From Henricia sp. BOLD:AAB3569 (Eukaryota > Echinodermata > Asteroidea > Spinulosida > Echinasteridae), in assembly GCA_037783545.1 (NCBI GenBank), contig JBBELK010000064.1:1054001-1118000 (forward strand): a stretch of DNA of 64,000 nucleotides. Reading direction: 5' to 3'. Below the pieces are notes generated by a model. That model was not told the DNA's origin. It saw only the letters and a list, made by a program, of their open reading frames with translations, and ran no database searches. Shown piece after piece: positions 12,049-25,407 of this stretch (the stretch's first letter is position 1; the number at the start of each line of letters is the position of its first letter). The position numbers and the translations under genes are program-made.

Positions 12049-12875
12049 AGGAACACACCGGCTTTGTTGGGCTATTTTGGGCTCGAAATAGACCCATACA
12101 TTATTCTGAAGCGCCTTCGAGAGTAAATTAGACATATCCTGAAAAGACGCCGTCAAATTTGGCCGTTTTTGAAAAATTCAAGGTCACGTGACTTTTCGGA
12201 ACCAAATTCTGGTTCCGAAAAGTCACGTGGTCTTGTGAGTTAGTTGTATTTTCAGCCGTATAAACGTTTGTTACTGCAGAACTGCACCAAATTCAACTCT
12301 GATTTCCCCCCAATATTTATAAGTAATTGACAAAAGAGAGACTATTTATGCAGGTATGAAACAAAGTTAAACATAAGTATGAAGATTCGAACATAATTTT
12401 TTGTTTCGAGAGTCCGGAGAACGGGAGCGAGCGCGTGCTACGGCAGGCTACCGTGGAGTGCAGGATATTTGCCCCGTGCAGCACAGCAAATAGCCTGAGT
12501 GCACACACACACGGGCGTGTTGCTCTGGTGTACATTCGTGAAGAAAAAACATGTAGCCAACTCCTCAAAAGAAAACGGAAATTCCTATTTCGGTCGTGAT
12601 CGTCCGGGCTGTCCAGTGAAATCGTGAGCAGAAAACTGGAGATCATCCTGAGCAGGAGAAGAGCGAATCGTTTGTGACAAAGTCGTGAGGCTCGCGCGTA
12701 GTTGCAACGGCTGGTAAAGCGTATAACCCGTCTTTTGATCGTTTTTGTTAATTTTGCACTTCTTTAGTAAATTACGGGATATTTTCATGATCTTTTTTTT
12801 ACAACGACCATCAAAAAAGTATTGTCAATGCTGCTACACCACTAAATCATGTAAACAGTAGGCCGGTGTGTACCT
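12049..12875. mobile_element. TTAA element, AGGAACACACCGGC family, copy 1
   Basis: Ends AGGAACACACCGGC and GCCGGTGTGTACCT with TTAA on both sides (12045-12048, 12876-12879). The interior contains a near-perfect palindrome around 12187-12231 (CACGTGACTTTTCGGAACC and complement). Oriented opposite to the copy at 14241. No transposase. Confidence 0.85.
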
Positions 12876-14240
12876 TTAACCATGCATGTTCTTACGCATC
12901 ATGTTCTCATGCCACGGCAATGGCAATGCTATTACATTAAATTACGTGTCCATACAAGCTGTTGCGTGAAGGCGCTCACCCGCTCCCCGCCCCCGACTGA
13001 GCGGTACCCGAGCGACCGGCTACACCACCACCCCCTCCCCACCCACTTTTTAAGAGCTTGCTACGCCTATGAAGGAACAAATCTGTTATATGCCGGAGGA
13101 AAGTTCAAATTCCCAGAATCAGTTATGTTGATTGGAAAGGTACCAGTTACGTACTTATGCGTAACATGCCTCGTTGGCAAGACGACGTTTTAACGCATAA
13201 CTAGAGTCTGCCATGAATGGCAATGACTACCACATGAAAATATGACGTTGCAAATTTGGCGTGTCGTGGCGTGGACATGTCATACAGTGTCATCACATTA
13301 TTTTTATTACATCACATTTTGAAATGACGATGACGCCATTGATTGTTTAAAATCAGTATATAGGCCTACCTGTAAAAATCTTCGCACCTGAACACATCTC
13401 ATCAAACGGGGGCTTCTGAAAAGTATCAGACTTGTTCATATATGGTAAGTGGAATAACGTGACGATTTATTTCAATGATTAGAAAGTGTGAGTCTTATTT
13501 ATTATGTATTTATTTTATTTTATTTTTTATTATTCTATTTTACTTTTTTCTTTCTTGTACATTTCCAATTATGTGCATCCTATAATATTATTGTGACGCG
13601 ATACTCCGCTTTACTGTAATCTTGGATTTGTGACTTCGTGTAGGCCTACCACATTTAAAGGAAGAGTTTTTGTACATACATCTTACCTAGAATTATTGCA
13701 TGCTAATAATATGCAAAAATAGTGCTTATTTTAGGTGTGGTTTTTTTTCCGAAAAACAGATTAATCTGATGAAACACCTACTGTTCCCGCAAAACGTGGG
13801 AGACATTTTTAATTAATGGAGTTGGTTTATTTATCACTGTTTTCAACTGACTTTTTTATGCGATGGAATGAATTCCTTGGGCAAAGTGATGTTAGCCAGA
13901 TACATTCAACTTGAATGCAATACTGATAAAGCTCGTTGGAATATTGATTGGCCAAAGTCATCATCAGTCAATTACGATGAAACGAGAGAATTTTGGAGAA
14001 AAAATGTAACTAAAAGGGGAAAATTACAGTTATTTTCCGATATGAAACCGGCATGTGTGAATCAGGATTCCGTGTATGGAGGGGAATGGAAGCCATGATG
14101 ATGTAGCAAGTCTTATTTAATTTTAATTTAGTGGGGTCACGGAACTACTGTGACACATTAATAATCACAATTACACAATATTTTGAAATGGCAGTGACTT
14201 CACTGCAGAAAAAGTGCGGCATCACGGTGATGATCTTTAA
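12876..14240. other. No gene recognised
   Basis: Includes a 76-codon ORF at 13868-14098 with no family I recognise and no support from neighbours. Otherwise AT-rich spacer. Confidence 0.4.
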
Positions 14241-15408
14241 AGGAACACACCGGCTCACTGTTTATATAATGTAGCGATGTAGCATCATTGACAATAATTT
14301 TTCGATGGTCGTTGTAAAAAGAAATTATCAAAATGTCACGTAATTAGGCCTAAGTAATAATATTTAAAATAAACAATTTCAAAAGAGGCCCAATATACGC
14401 TTTACTAGCCGTTCGGCGCTGTATTATGTGTATTATTTGTAAAGTGGCGTTCGATAAGCGTACACGGGTCGACACGTGTTTAACCTCGTTTCCCCTGACT
14501 CATCACACCGTGCATGATCCTCCTCAGGTCAGCACTGACTCGAGGAAACAACTCGAACCCAACTAGTTGGTTTCTTCAACGTCCGCAATAGTGTTATTTT
14601 GTCCTCGGAAATGTATTGTTTGCCGCAATTACGCGGAAATCTGAGAGATTCTTGTCCATATCAACACCCAGAAACCTAGATTGGTTCCCGATCCCTATAG
14701 ATTTGTTCGCTTATTGCGAAAATATAGGGATCGGTAAAGGGCAGCCATGACGGGCAGAATTCTGCCCGTCACGTGGTTATTATTATTATTATTTTAAGTA
14801 AGTGCGCAGGTTTTGCATTGACATTTGTAACTTGGCCGTGCGTGTCAAACATATCCAATTAATGTAAAAAAAGTACATTGCCAAAAGCAAAGGGCTTGGC
14901 CAATGTTTAAATATAAAAAACACAATGCGCACGCCCAAAGACGACCAATTACAGATCAAGATGAAGCGCCCTTTACCTGTCCTTATATTCTCCTGTGTGG
15001 AATATGTGGACGGGAACCAGTCTACCAGAAACCCTTCTTGTGAAACCTGTTGGCAGATTTGTCTAAAGATTGGAAAATACAGTCTGTATGTACATAGTTT
15101 TCGTAGGCTATATGAAATTATTTTCCAACAAAAATTGAAACCAACCGCGATTATGCATGGAACAAACTTTTCTATACGGCTGGACATAAAACTAACTCCA
15201 AGACCACAAGGTCACATGATTTATCCGAACCAGATTCTTGGTTCAGATAAATCATGTGAACTTGATTTTTTAAAAATATAATGCTAACAAACGGCCAAAT
15301 TTGATGGTTTCTTTTCAGGATCTATTTAGTTTATTTCGAAAAGACTTTCAGAATAATGTATGGGTCTATTTCAAGCCAAAAATAGCCCAACGAAGCCGGT
15401 GTGTTCCT
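14241..15408. mobile_element. TTAA element, AGGAACACACCGGC family, copy 2
   Basis: Ends AGGAACACACCGGC and GCCGGTGTGTTCCT; TTAA at 14237-14240 and 15409-15412. Left part (GTAGCATCATTGACAATA) matches copies 1 and 3. Contains an (ATT)n run and a diverged internal palindrome around 15215-15265. Confidence 0.85.
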
Positions 15409-15412
15409 TTAA

Positions 15413-16374
15413 GCAAACATGACCCTGAAACCCGTGGTGCAAAGTGTGACAGCGTCAAAGGGTTTGCCAATGACGTGTACCTAGATGTGCGTACATCGAT
15501 TTTTGTCACGCGGGCAAGTCGTGTTTACCTTTTTTGGATTCGTTTTGGACGTTGATCTCCATCTATAGCGCTAGGCCCATGTAAATAGCAATCAATGTGT
15601 TTACGCATAGGCCTACATGTACATGTACACTGAAAACTTTATTTAGTCAATCACAGTGGAAAATTAGTCAAACCATGGTCAAACAAGGGCAAAATGATTA
15701 GTCATGTATACAATTTGTCAGTTGACAACTTTTTGTTGGTGCATGACAATCCTTTGTTGGTGCACGACAAATTAAAACTTTTGCATTACGAGGTTTAGCC
15801 TTGACCAAGGCCGTCTCCAGGTTTTTTGCTGTGCGAGAGAATATTGGGTCTAGCACATGCAAACTGCACACGGCATCAAAACGAGCCACTAGCACTGTGA
15901 GCTGAGATAACGACTTCCGTAGTAAACCCGTACGGCAACACTGGCTGCGTACATACTGCGTACTAGCTGCGTACGGCCTGGCCTACCTCGTTAATACGGA
16001 CTGTACCGATACATGTACGTGCATATGTGCATAGTCGTAGCGCAGGGCGCTGTGAGCCAATACGTGCAACAGATGCTGTATATAGTTGGTAAGCGCTTTG
16101 TTTTCAGCGGGCCGTCTAAAAGACAAGCATGAAATCAGTCGTGGGAAAATAAATCTTCAGTTCTTGTTTTCGTGCAGCTGTGCGACGCCATTACATGCGA
16201 ACCGCACCGTAAAATGAAGTTGTGTTTGACTGGACTGAACATTCTGTGACGTAACTCTGGAAATAAGCGTGTGACGGGTTTTGTGTGACACCAAAGAATT
16301 GTGCGGGACTCTGAGATTTCTAAAGCAATCATTGATTTGTATGTTTCAAACTTGTCGTGTGTCGGAGTAAAGAC
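15413..16374. other. No gene recognised
   Basis: AT-rich spacer with short chance ORFs only. Confidence 0.4.
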
Positions 16375-16683
16375 ATATGTGACGGGCTCTAGGAAAATGA
16401 GTCGCAAGTCGCGCTGGCTAGTATTCGTTTTGCGACCATAAAAAGAAATCCGCGGCAAATCCACGCTCAATAAAATACCAAAACACAATGGAAATTCCTG
16501 GCGGTGCCCAGATACCGCCTGGAATGTCTGTGTTCCCCCTGGAATGTCTGCGTTACGCCTGGAATTTATTTTGTGTTTAGGTATTTTAATGAGCGTAGAA
16601 AAGCCACAGATTTCTTTTTATGGTCGCAAAAAGAATACTAGCCGCGCGACTTGTGACTCATTTTCCTAGAGCCCGTCACATAT
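16375..16683. mobile_element. 309-bp foldback MITE with tandem centre
   Basis: Arms of over 100 bp beginning ATATGTGACGGGCTCTAGG and its complement. The loop has three repeats of CCTGGAAT(GTCTG). Confidence 0.82.
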
Positions 16684-17413
16684 AGTTGAGGCCGTGCCTC
16701 GGGTCTCAACATCCGTGTATTAATTGACACAAATAGTCGTGATCTGTAAGGACAACTCAGTACGTATTCGTAATTTTAGGTCAGCCCAGGTTGGACTCCT
16801 TTCCTCGCTGCATGCAGTTAAAAGTAAGTTTATAAAATAAGCTACGAATGGTTAATAAATGTTTTCCTGGGTACATCGTTGCCTCTTCTATTCATGTTGT
16901 CCCCATTATCGTCATCAAACTGCGGATATCTTTGTTGCATTAACAAAACGCACCGTGCAGTCATTGCACGTATTCTGCGTATAGGCCTATTTCAGTCCGT
17001 TATACGAAACACACCGTGTATTGCACGTGACAATTAAAGTTTGACAGGCTGACTAACTGACATTACTAATTCATTTTGGTATTTTTTTCGTATACATTGT
17101 CGCAAATGTTGCTTTTCTGTAGAAAAATCACATTTTCTCCTTCAAAAATTGCCTTTAGTTAGTGCACAAGATAACCATTCACGCGCGCGTGCAGCGCCCT
17201 CTGTTGTCGCGCTTACGCACAGACCGCTCACCTCGTCATTTTGTGCATTGCTTTATGCAGTAATTTTATCGTTTATTTATCTCAGAAATGCAACATTTGC
17301 GACAGAAGTGCAAGTGAAAAGTATATCTTAAAATTTGATGATCTGTTTATTCCAGGAGGTAATTTCCTTAAAATCTTTGTTCAATGTATACGAACAAAAT
17401 ACCTTAATTTTAC

Positions 17414-17539
17414 TGTAGGACTAATTAATTTTCCTGCAAGACTAATCAATTTTTCTGCACGACTGATACATTTTTGTGCAAGACTAATTAATTTTCCCGC
17501 ATGACAAATTAATTTTCCCGCATGACTAATCATTTTTTA
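17414..17539. repeat. 21-bp minisatellite, six copies
   Basis: Six consecutive 21-bp units of the form TGCAAGACTAATTAATTTTCC with point differences. Confidence 0.85.
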
Positions 17540-18073
17540 AATTGGGCAAATAAGACCCTTTTTCATAACTTATTAAAATTAGTCAATTCAAACCACGTAT
17601 GACTAACTAGAAATTAGATAAACAGTGACGTCGGTCACTTCCATGTATTTAGACTAACGTCAGTCGCCAGCTTTAAAAGCAGTATAGGAAAACCTTGGAA
17701 ACGCAAAAATTGTGACGTTTTCGCTTTATCAGGCCTACTCGATAATGAAACGACCCCGAAGTAATATAGTCAAAAAGTGGAAAATGTGCTAAGTACTCCT
17801 TTAAAATTACTCGTTTCGCTGCAATTTTCCGACAAAGGTAAGGCACGCCTTCTAGTTTCGAGGATCAAATTGTTTTGTCCCGAAACCCTCAGTTTAAAGA
17901 GCACCACTAAGAAAACATCAATTTCGACAGTTCTTTGGGTTTAGGATAGAATACATACCCTCTTAACCTACTTGATATCGTTCAATTTCATAAGTACAAG
18001 TTTTAGCGAATAAAACGCGATCAAAATGTCCCACTTTGAGACTCGCTTCGCCCAAATTTCTGACAACGCTTAA

Positions 18074-18755
18074 AGGTACACACCGGCCTAATCTTTACAT
18101 GATTTAGTGATGTAGCAGCATTGACAATACTTTTTTGATGGTCGTTGTGAAAAAAAATCATCAAAATATCCCGTAATTTACTAAAGAAGTGCAAAATTAA
18201 CAAAAACGGTCAAAAGACGTGTTGTACGCTTACCAGCCGTTGCAACTACGCGCGAGCTTCACAACTTTGTCACAAACGTTTCGCTCTTTTCCTACTCGGG
18301 ATATCTCAAATTTTCTGATCACGATTTCACTGGACAGCCTGGCCGACCGATTATGAATTTCCGCTTTCTCTGGAGAAGTTTAGCATCGTGTTTTTTCTTC
18401 ACGAACGTACATGTACACCAACCATTCCGCCGTGTGTGCACTCGGGATATTTGCCGTGCCGCGCGCGCGGGGCGATCCACCGTAGTTTGCCATACCAGCA
18501 CGCGCTCGCTGAGTTCCATTCTCCGGACTCTCGAAACAAACATTTCTGTTCGAATGTTCATACTTATGTTTAACTTTGTTTCATACCTGTAAAAATAGTC
18601 TCTTATTTGTCAACTACTTATAAATATTGTGGAAAAATCAGAGATCAATTTGGTGCAGTTATGCACTTTCATGCGACTGGACATGCGACTGGACACAAAA
18701 CTAACTCGCAAGACCATGTGACTTTTCGGAACCAGAATCTGGTTCCGAAAAGTCA
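18074..18755. mobile_element. TTAA element, AGGAACACACCGGC family, copy 3, truncated
   Basis: Starts after TTAA (18070-18073) with AGGTACACACCGGCC. Follows copy 2 through the TTTTTTGATGGTCG block and the GTGACTTTTCGGAACC palindrome, then loses similarity before any right end. Confidence 0.75.
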
Positions 18756-19974
18756 CACATACTTTCGCTAATCCAGTTGTATAAAACTGAAAAATAAATC
18801 CCACAAATTCCCAGCTCGAATATTCTACAAAATGTGTTGATGATGTCATGTCAGTTCACTTAATTATTTTGGAGGAAAAGCCAACTGGGAAAAGGCTAGG
18901 TGGACAGTTTGTATTGGCCATGCGCTATGCATTGTACATGTTTGCGTGTGTAGGCATCCCCTCGGTTTTTGTTTTCCCTCAATATTTGCGTGTATAAACA
19001 AAAGCGTGACCTCTGGGTGTTTCAGAAATCGAGCGGAGCGGGTTTTGACAAAAGTGTATTAAAAGCAACTTTTTTTGTGAGATTTCAGCACTAACTTGGT
19101 TACATGGTGTTTTGATATTGTTTGATGTGTATATAAATGGGGGGAAAGATATAATGTGCTTTTTCAGTAGAGGTGCTCTGACAGGCAGTGTCTAGTCTAG
19201 TCTGGTACCCGGACCAAAAATTCTTTGACTAGACTGAATTTAATTCAGTCGTGGTATGTGGAATATGTGGAGCGGGAACCAGTCTACGTCAAGACCTGGG
19301 GTTACCAGTTTATTTCAGAGACTGAAATAAAAGGTCAGATTTATAATTTTATGAAATGTTTGTTTAATTAACTTTTCGCACAGTTAATAAATAGGATTTT
19401 AAGAAAATCTTTAAAGTGGACCCCGAATCGGTGAGTGCAACTGCTAATATTAACGTGGGGTCAAAATGGTACCGAAAAAACGGTGGCCGCTATAAAGCTT
19501 TTATACGTGATCTCCGGAAGTGGATGAATCTCGCAGCGTACCGCGAGTTCTCGAGGGCAACTTACACGGTCTATTGCGGGTCTGGGGAAATCCCGAAGCG
19601 GTGTGTGTGCCCGTAACCATGGAGCGTCGCGTCACGGACGCTCAACGACCAACACGGTGTTGATGCATTCGAGTTCATAATTATTCACTGGCAGAAAAAA
19701 ATAAGTAGTCTACATGTAGGGCCTATATCATATCAGCACATGAATTGCTGCGCAGATCGTTGTAGACCTACTTCTACATTGTGCATAGGCCTATGCATTT
19801 TGAAACAAAGAGGTACAGGTAGGCTTTTTCGTTCGATTTGAAACTGCTTTTGCGATCACTTTCTGTAGGAAAATGTGATCAGGAGAATTCTCTGTTTGAA
19901 CGCTACTGTCATGATAATATACTGTGGGTAGCCGTGTTTGTCTATCAAAACAGTGATGGAAAGTGCTACCTTAA

Positions 19975-20546
19975 AGGGTCTGTGACATGCTAAACAACTT
20001 CGTGCCTAAGCTTTGCTTCATAATGACGGATTACTTGTTCAGCAAGACATACTATTGTTCGTTTGGATGTAAAATCAATAAAAGGTGGCCTTTTTCAACT
20101 TTGAAGATTTCATTGCAATAAATCACAGACAGAGGGCGCTGTTTTGAGTGCATCACATAAGGAAGACAGAAGAGAAAAGTTAAGAAAAAACATAAGACTT
20201 CAAGTTGGACTTGTGGCAAATTGCTGCAGTTTCTACCCCCAGTTTTGTCATGGCTTACAGCAGGCAACATGTAAAACAAACTCAAACAGCCATGGATTAC
20301 AAAAGTTTCAGGAAAATTGAGAAAAAAGTGGAATCTTTTGTGCACAGTTGAATGTGATTTTCCTGTGTTTGCCTCTTGTGACATCGTGACTTTGGTCATG
20401 AATATGCATATTCGCATTAGCATAAAAACTAAAAACCTTTGTTTTAACCCTCAAAGCAAGCTCCAAATAGGATTTTTATGACTTTAACTGAGTAGAGTGG
20501 TTTTAAAGCATATATTTCATTGATAAAAATCCTAAATAAGGGCCCT
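19975..20546. mobile_element. TTAA element, AGGGCC family, copy 1
   Basis: TTAA at 19971-19974 and 20547-20550; ends AGGGTCTG and AGGGCCCT. Interior closely matches 43916-44411, including AGAGGGCGCTGTTT and CATGTAAAACAAAC. Confidence 0.8.
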
Positions 20547-20716
20547 TTAAAGTTGCATTGCCCGTGTTTCGATGAAAGGATTAAAAAAAAAAATTTACAC
20601 AAGCGAACGAATTTAGAAAGCTTACGTGTCTATGTAACGAAAAATATCAAAAACTTAAATTTCCGACGTCGGGAATTGGAGATACAAGCCTTTTTCTTGA
20701 AACGTGCTTCACATGT

Positions 20717-20786
20717 TGTACATGTGCGCGTACGCTCATATGTACATAGTATGTGTACAATGTACACATGTACGCGCACATGTACA
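20717..20786. repeat. 70-bp near-perfect hairpin
   Basis: Arms rich in TGTACATGTGCGCGTACG and complement, made of nested TGTACA palindromes. Confidence 0.75.
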
Positions 20787-21837
20787 TTTACGTCATAACC
20801 CTGTCGATTAATTGACCTGCCAGCCTTTTAATCATTTCTTGTTTTTAATCGACTGGCATTAATCCTTGACGGATTTTTACGTTCTTGGTACCAAATGAAA
20901 GCTGATAACTTTTTCTATTCTAGAGAAATACCTATTTAACTTTAAAAAACAAATTTGACGCCCAAATCGGCCCAAACACGGGCAGTGCAACTTTAATTTC
21001 CATCATTATCATGATAATGAAATCGGCGACTTTCGGGGCATCTTTTTTGTTAGACTGGTTCCCGCTCCACATATTCCACATACAACGACTGAATATGAGG
21101 ACCGGCTACTGTGGTGTTTAAAATAGCACTTTAAGCATTACGTCATGCATTTATTTTTAGAAGCACATAACCGTTAATTTTCAAAGCGCGCTGCGCGCTA
21201 TTTGCATGAGTGTACAACAATTTGAAAGGGGTTATTCCATATTTGACCAATACAAATTTAATATATTATTAACCTTAAAATATTAAATATGCCCATTTTA
21301 ATATACATGTAGGATAGCATCAAAAAGAAAATTCAAACCTTGTCTGCATCACCCAGTGAGCTCCATATTGTACATTAGTTTTAATCTGCTGTTGCAATCC
21401 CGTAAATATAGCCACTGACAGCCACTGGGTATAGTTTTAAATCCGTGGCATCACCATAAATACACACGCAGCAGCACGCGTACGTGCACGCGACGTCAAT
21501 TCAAATTCTCGAAACAATGTCGAATTGACCCGACGATTAACGGTAACGTCCGGACGACCGGACGTGCATTCGGGTAACTTCGGGAACCTTCGGAAAAAGG
21601 AGGAATTCCTCCTGTTTCAAAATGGCGAAATTGGCGGCTGCCGGACCTTAATTTCAGTCTAGTCAAAGAATTTTTGGTCCGGGTACCAGACTACTTTTTT
21701 TGTGACACATTTTGAGAACTGCAAAAGACCAGTTGCATGATAGATTTGCATAAATGCTAGAGTCCCGCCTTCGCGCTATATGGTGCTCGCGTAGGAGTTA
21801 GTCAAGCACCATGCTATACACGATTCCGGTAACTAAG

Positions 21838-22154
21838 GCTGGATCCGAATTAGTGGCTTTGGCTGTGGCTATGCTGTTGCTACAGGCGGACAATGACAAC
21901 CCTTAGAAACAGCATAGCAACCAGGGGCGGATCCAGGGGGCGTGGGGGGCGCACCCCTCCCCCCACCCCCCGCCCCCCTTTTCAAAAAAATAAATAAATA
22001 AAATACAAATTCCACTTTTTGTGCAAACTTTTACTGCTTAAATATCTGGTTAAATATCTACAGCATCTAGAATCCATCTAGAAGCCGTTGGGGCTTCGCG
22101 CTACGCGCTCGTTATTTTAGTGTCATCAGCGTTTCATGCTTAAACATTTCACGC

Positions 22155-22188
<34 letters not shown>

Positions 22189-22257
22189 AAACCCCCTTTT
22201 TCAAAACCCTGGATCCGCCCCTGGCAACGGCCACAGCCAAAGCCACAAATTCGGATG
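21838..22257. mobile_element. Middle foldback element
   Basis: Arms beginning GGATCCGAATTAGTGGC and complementary sequence ending near 22257, both rich in GGCTTTGGCTGTGGC. Split by the element at 21922-22223. Confidence 0.75.
21922..22223. mobile_element. GGATCC-end MITE with 5-bp target duplication, copy 1
   Basis: Ends CAGGGGCGGATCCAGG and CCTGGATCCGCCCCTG. GCAAC on both sides (21917-21921, 22224-22228). Contains a long poly(C) run near the right end, which produces Pro-rich false ORFs. Confidence 0.87.
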
Positions 22258-23187
22258 CAGACTAAGGACTCCTTTCCTGCGCGTCCGCCATAACTGGGGA
22301 GGGGCGTGGGCATCCAGTGCCATGAAGTGTGCGTTCTGTGTTGTTGTTAACATTAAATAGTGTACAAAGCGCCCCCTAGTGTGTGCACAGGCTTGCGCAA
22401 ATTGTTCGAAGTGACAACATAATGTAACGTACAGTTCAGGGCACGGGGTTGGTCCCCAGTTAAGGCAGACGTACAGAGAACAGGTCCTCGGCTCTCGGAT
22501 TGGTGTATACCTGGCAAATCGGGCTGTTTCCAGGTGGTGCACGCTGGTGCATGGTAACCGTGCGGTACCTGGAATACCTCGCACATTACTCTATGTATTT
22601 TTAAGCTGGACCATGTATTTTTAAACTGGACCATGTTGATTGAACATGTTGATCGTCACATAACCCAAAATCGTTTCTCCGCTTTCTTGAATGCATCATG
22701 GCAGTTTGGAAACGTTTCAGCTTTCAAAGTTGACATCGATTTCAAGTAAAAAAAACGCGTTCTATTTCGTTGTTTTGACGAAAATTCACGATGAGTACAT
22801 GTTTTAACATGTTCATTTCAACATGTGATTTTAAAATGCTGAATAGAGCAATGTGTGAGGTATTCCAGGTACCGCACAGACTTTCGCGCCGGTTACTATG
22901 TACCAGCTTGCACCACCTGGAAACGGCCCGATTTGCCAGATAGTATGGTGCTTGACTCACTCGTACGCGAGCGCCATAGCGCGAGGGCGGGACTCTAGGA
23001 TTTATGCAAATCTATACACATCTATACACGCAACTGGTCTATTCATGAAATAAAGTGATTTAGAGTCAGGAACAAATATTAATTGGGGATTGTTTTGCCC
23101 TTACCAGACGTAACTTTATTAGCACAGTATATACTCGCTGCTTTCCCGAGAGCAAGAAAAACTTCATAGCGTAGGCCTTCTCGGGTG

Positions 23188-23232
23188 GGACTCGAACCCA
23201 CAATGTCCTACATATAGATAGACGTCTTAACC
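23188..23232 (-). repeat. tRNA-like SINE fragment
   Basis: On the minus strand, GAGTGGTTAAGAC resembles a D-arm/box A and GGGTTCGAGTCCC is a perfect box B. No matching 5' acceptor strand, so it is probably a SINE piece or tRNA relic, not a working tRNA. Confidence 0.45.
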
Positions 23233-23332
23233 ACTCGATTGAAATTTAATTGTGTATAATTCTGGGTCGAATTGAATCGAAGGTAATCTATGGCCAAAAT
23301 TAATGATAATTTATGCAACTGTGAAACATATA

Positions 23333-23535
23333 GACGATGTGCTCTTTGTTTATATCTAAACCGCCCTTTGTTGAAAATTGGTCGTCGTTATGCGCAGGCA
23401 TCCTGTTTTGCATAAATTTGGTTTGGTAATGATACCAAAGGTCACATAATTCGAAGACGATTTGACATGCGACCTCATTCCTGAACCAAATTTATGCAAT
23501 ACACGATTTATGTTTTGATTTGCTGTGACGCCAGA
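23333..23535 (-). repeat. Dispersed repeat W, copy 1
   Basis: Reverse complement of 31213-31450, sharing GCATAAATTTGGTTT, CGACGACCAATTTTC and the flanking GATGTGC. Confidence 0.75.
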
Positions 23536-23726
23536 GGGTAACCAAGGACGCACTTCGCCATGCATGCATGCTGAGGTGTCCCCGCGGGAACATGCTGAAC
23601 TTAACTGTGCGTTTTGTTTGCTGTTGGTGAAAACAAAACGCGCGTGTCCGTTTCCAGTGTCGACACAATGCTACAATTTGGGATCCACATAAAACGTGGA
23701 GTTTATGTGCCCGGGGACACTTCAGA

Positions 23727-23820
23727 ATATAAACAGTGCATGCCCACCGAGTAAAAAATGATAGCAAAAATGATGGCATCATTTTTTACTCGGTGAGGAC
23801 TGTTTATATTTTGTATTTTA
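23727..23820. repeat. Hairpin of about 94 bp
   Basis: Arms ACCGAGTAAAAAATGAT and complement, preceded and followed by AATATAAACAGT and its complement. Confidence 0.7.
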
Positions 23821-23906
23821 ACTTTGGTGATAATTCACAGTGCTACGCAGCATCATTTATTTCTGACACCTCATAAAATAGGAAACGGATCGGTCTACCG
23901 CGCGAT

Positions 23907-23945
23907 AATAATAATAATAATAATAATGAAAATTTATAATGCGCC
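23907..23945. repeat. (AAT)n with a SINE-like GCGC tail
   Basis: (ATA)n followed by GAAAATTTATAATGCGCC, resembling the reversed 3' tail of a SINE. Confidence 0.4.
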
Positions 23946-23984
23946 GGTAACCATCAAAAAAGATGCTCATGGCGCAGACAAAGG

Positions 23985-24145
23985 AACACACGCTACTGCC
24001 TTCTGACGTAACAACAAACCAAAACACGCCCGGCTTTATGCGCACGCATCATGTTTTACATAAATTTGGTTCAGAAATGAGGTTGCTTGCCAAATCGTCT
24101 TTGAATTTCGTTACCTTTGGCATCATTACTAAACCAAATTTACAG
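23985..24145 (+). repeat. Dispersed repeat W, copy 2
   Basis: Shares CATAAATTTGGTT, the TACCTTTGGCATCATTAC block and ACCAAATTTA with copies at 23333 and 31213. Opposite in orientation to copy 1, and separated from it by a hairpin and a microsatellite. Confidence 0.65.
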
Positions 24146-24149
24146 TCGT

Positions 24150-25407
24150 TCGATTGCACATGCAGCTGCTTTTCAAGTGAATTTAACCTAACCCGTTGTT
24201 TTCATTGAATTTTACCAAAAATAACTTTGTCAAAATGCGGAAATTCCTATTTTAAAAACGGAATCTAGCATACAATAAAAATGAAAAATTTGTGAGTCTG
24301 GTGGGATGTTATAGCCAATAATGACTGACACGGAGAAAAGGGTAGAAGCTCTTCTGATCATTTTATACAAACATTGTCAAATTTTATTGTTTATTTTCAA
24401 TGCAGTAAAACATTTCAATCACCCTTGCCGACATGTAACATTTCAAACCCATATTTTCAAACAAAAAGGCCCCTAAATACCACATGTTGGAAGTGTGTAT
24501 ATGGAATAGCTATTTAGCCTATAGCTTCTATAACATTAATTGAATGACATATAAAAGCCATATCAAGCCAAACCCCTAAAAGTATAGTTTGTGCCTTTTA
24601 AAAAAATGTAACACTCTTTTTGCATTTTAAAAGTGTACACATGATTGTGGCCATATTACAAACCATAACAATTTTAAGAATAATGACAAGGTGCCATTAT
24701 GTACTTGGGCCATTTCGGTTCATTTACTACAAAATGACAGTTTTACATAACATAACATTTAATTTACTATAATGTGAGGTACATTTTGTCCATATTGGAA
24801 TATTATGGCGACCGTATTGATTTCATACTCTGTCTTGGATTTCTACTATACATGAACCAGTATTTTCACATGAACATTAAATTTTCTAAATAATGGCACC
24901 AATCGCTATACATTTTGGTGTACAGTTCATGCCTTCACCCCTATGACAGGAGCATTCTCCCATATCTAGAGCACTTTTTCACCTTCGGCCTACTGAGCTT
25001 TGTTCTGTTGGGCTATGACCCGAGAAATGGCGCGAAACTACATGGCATTTTAGCGCCAAATTTCGTGTAGGAGTGATAGTACCTCAAAGCACATGTACAT
25101 TGGAGCCATATGGTACGTAGAATTTCTAATTTGTTTCTATTTTTTGTGCCGATTTGATGAAATATAGGCACATAATATTTGGTGGGCCATATCTCGGTGC
25201 TAATCATAATTTATTATATCACTTGCAAGAAATAGGCTGGCTGGTTGGTCAACAGCTCTGGAAGTACATACGGAGAATCGCCGTTGTTATGTGCCTGCAC
25301 TCAAATATTTACAACATATTGAACATGTGGGTTAATAAATGATTTCGAAATTAGCTATGGGGCAGTTTGACGTCACAGGTCACCGCTGGGACGGGTCATT
25401 TGTGGTT
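24150..25407. other. No gene recognised
   Basis: Low-complexity AT-rich spacer. No ORF with a recognisable domain on either strand. Confidence 0.45.

Larger units (their letters stand above)
19198..21692. mobile_element. 2.5-kb foldback element hosting a TTAA element
   Basis: Outer arms TAGTCTGGTACCCGGACC at 19198 and the complement ending 21692. A second arm pair contains GTGGAATATGTGGAGCGGG near 19258 and its complement near 21060. The TTAA element 19975-20546 lies inside. Confidence 0.65.
21731..23045. mobile_element. Outer foldback element containing two nested elements
   Basis: Arms near 21731-21822 and 22944-23045 pair (GACCAGTTGC, AGAGTCCCGCC, GTCAAGCACCAT). A second arm pair lies at about 22490-22600 and 22850-22940. 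Elements 21838-22257 and 21922-22223 lie inside. Confidence 0.7.

Noticed and set aside
13868-14098. 76-codon ORF on the + strand
   Set aside because: No recognisable domain, no splice partner and no conserved neighbour; within the length expected by chance.
17414-17539. CRISPR array
   Set aside because: The six 21-bp units are contiguous with no spacers, and the window is eukaryotic.
22136-22360. Proline-rich ORFs around poly(C) runs (also 32909, 43323, 56288)
   Set aside because: They arise from homopolymer C tracts within MITEs; the codons are just CCC repeats and the frames have no other support.
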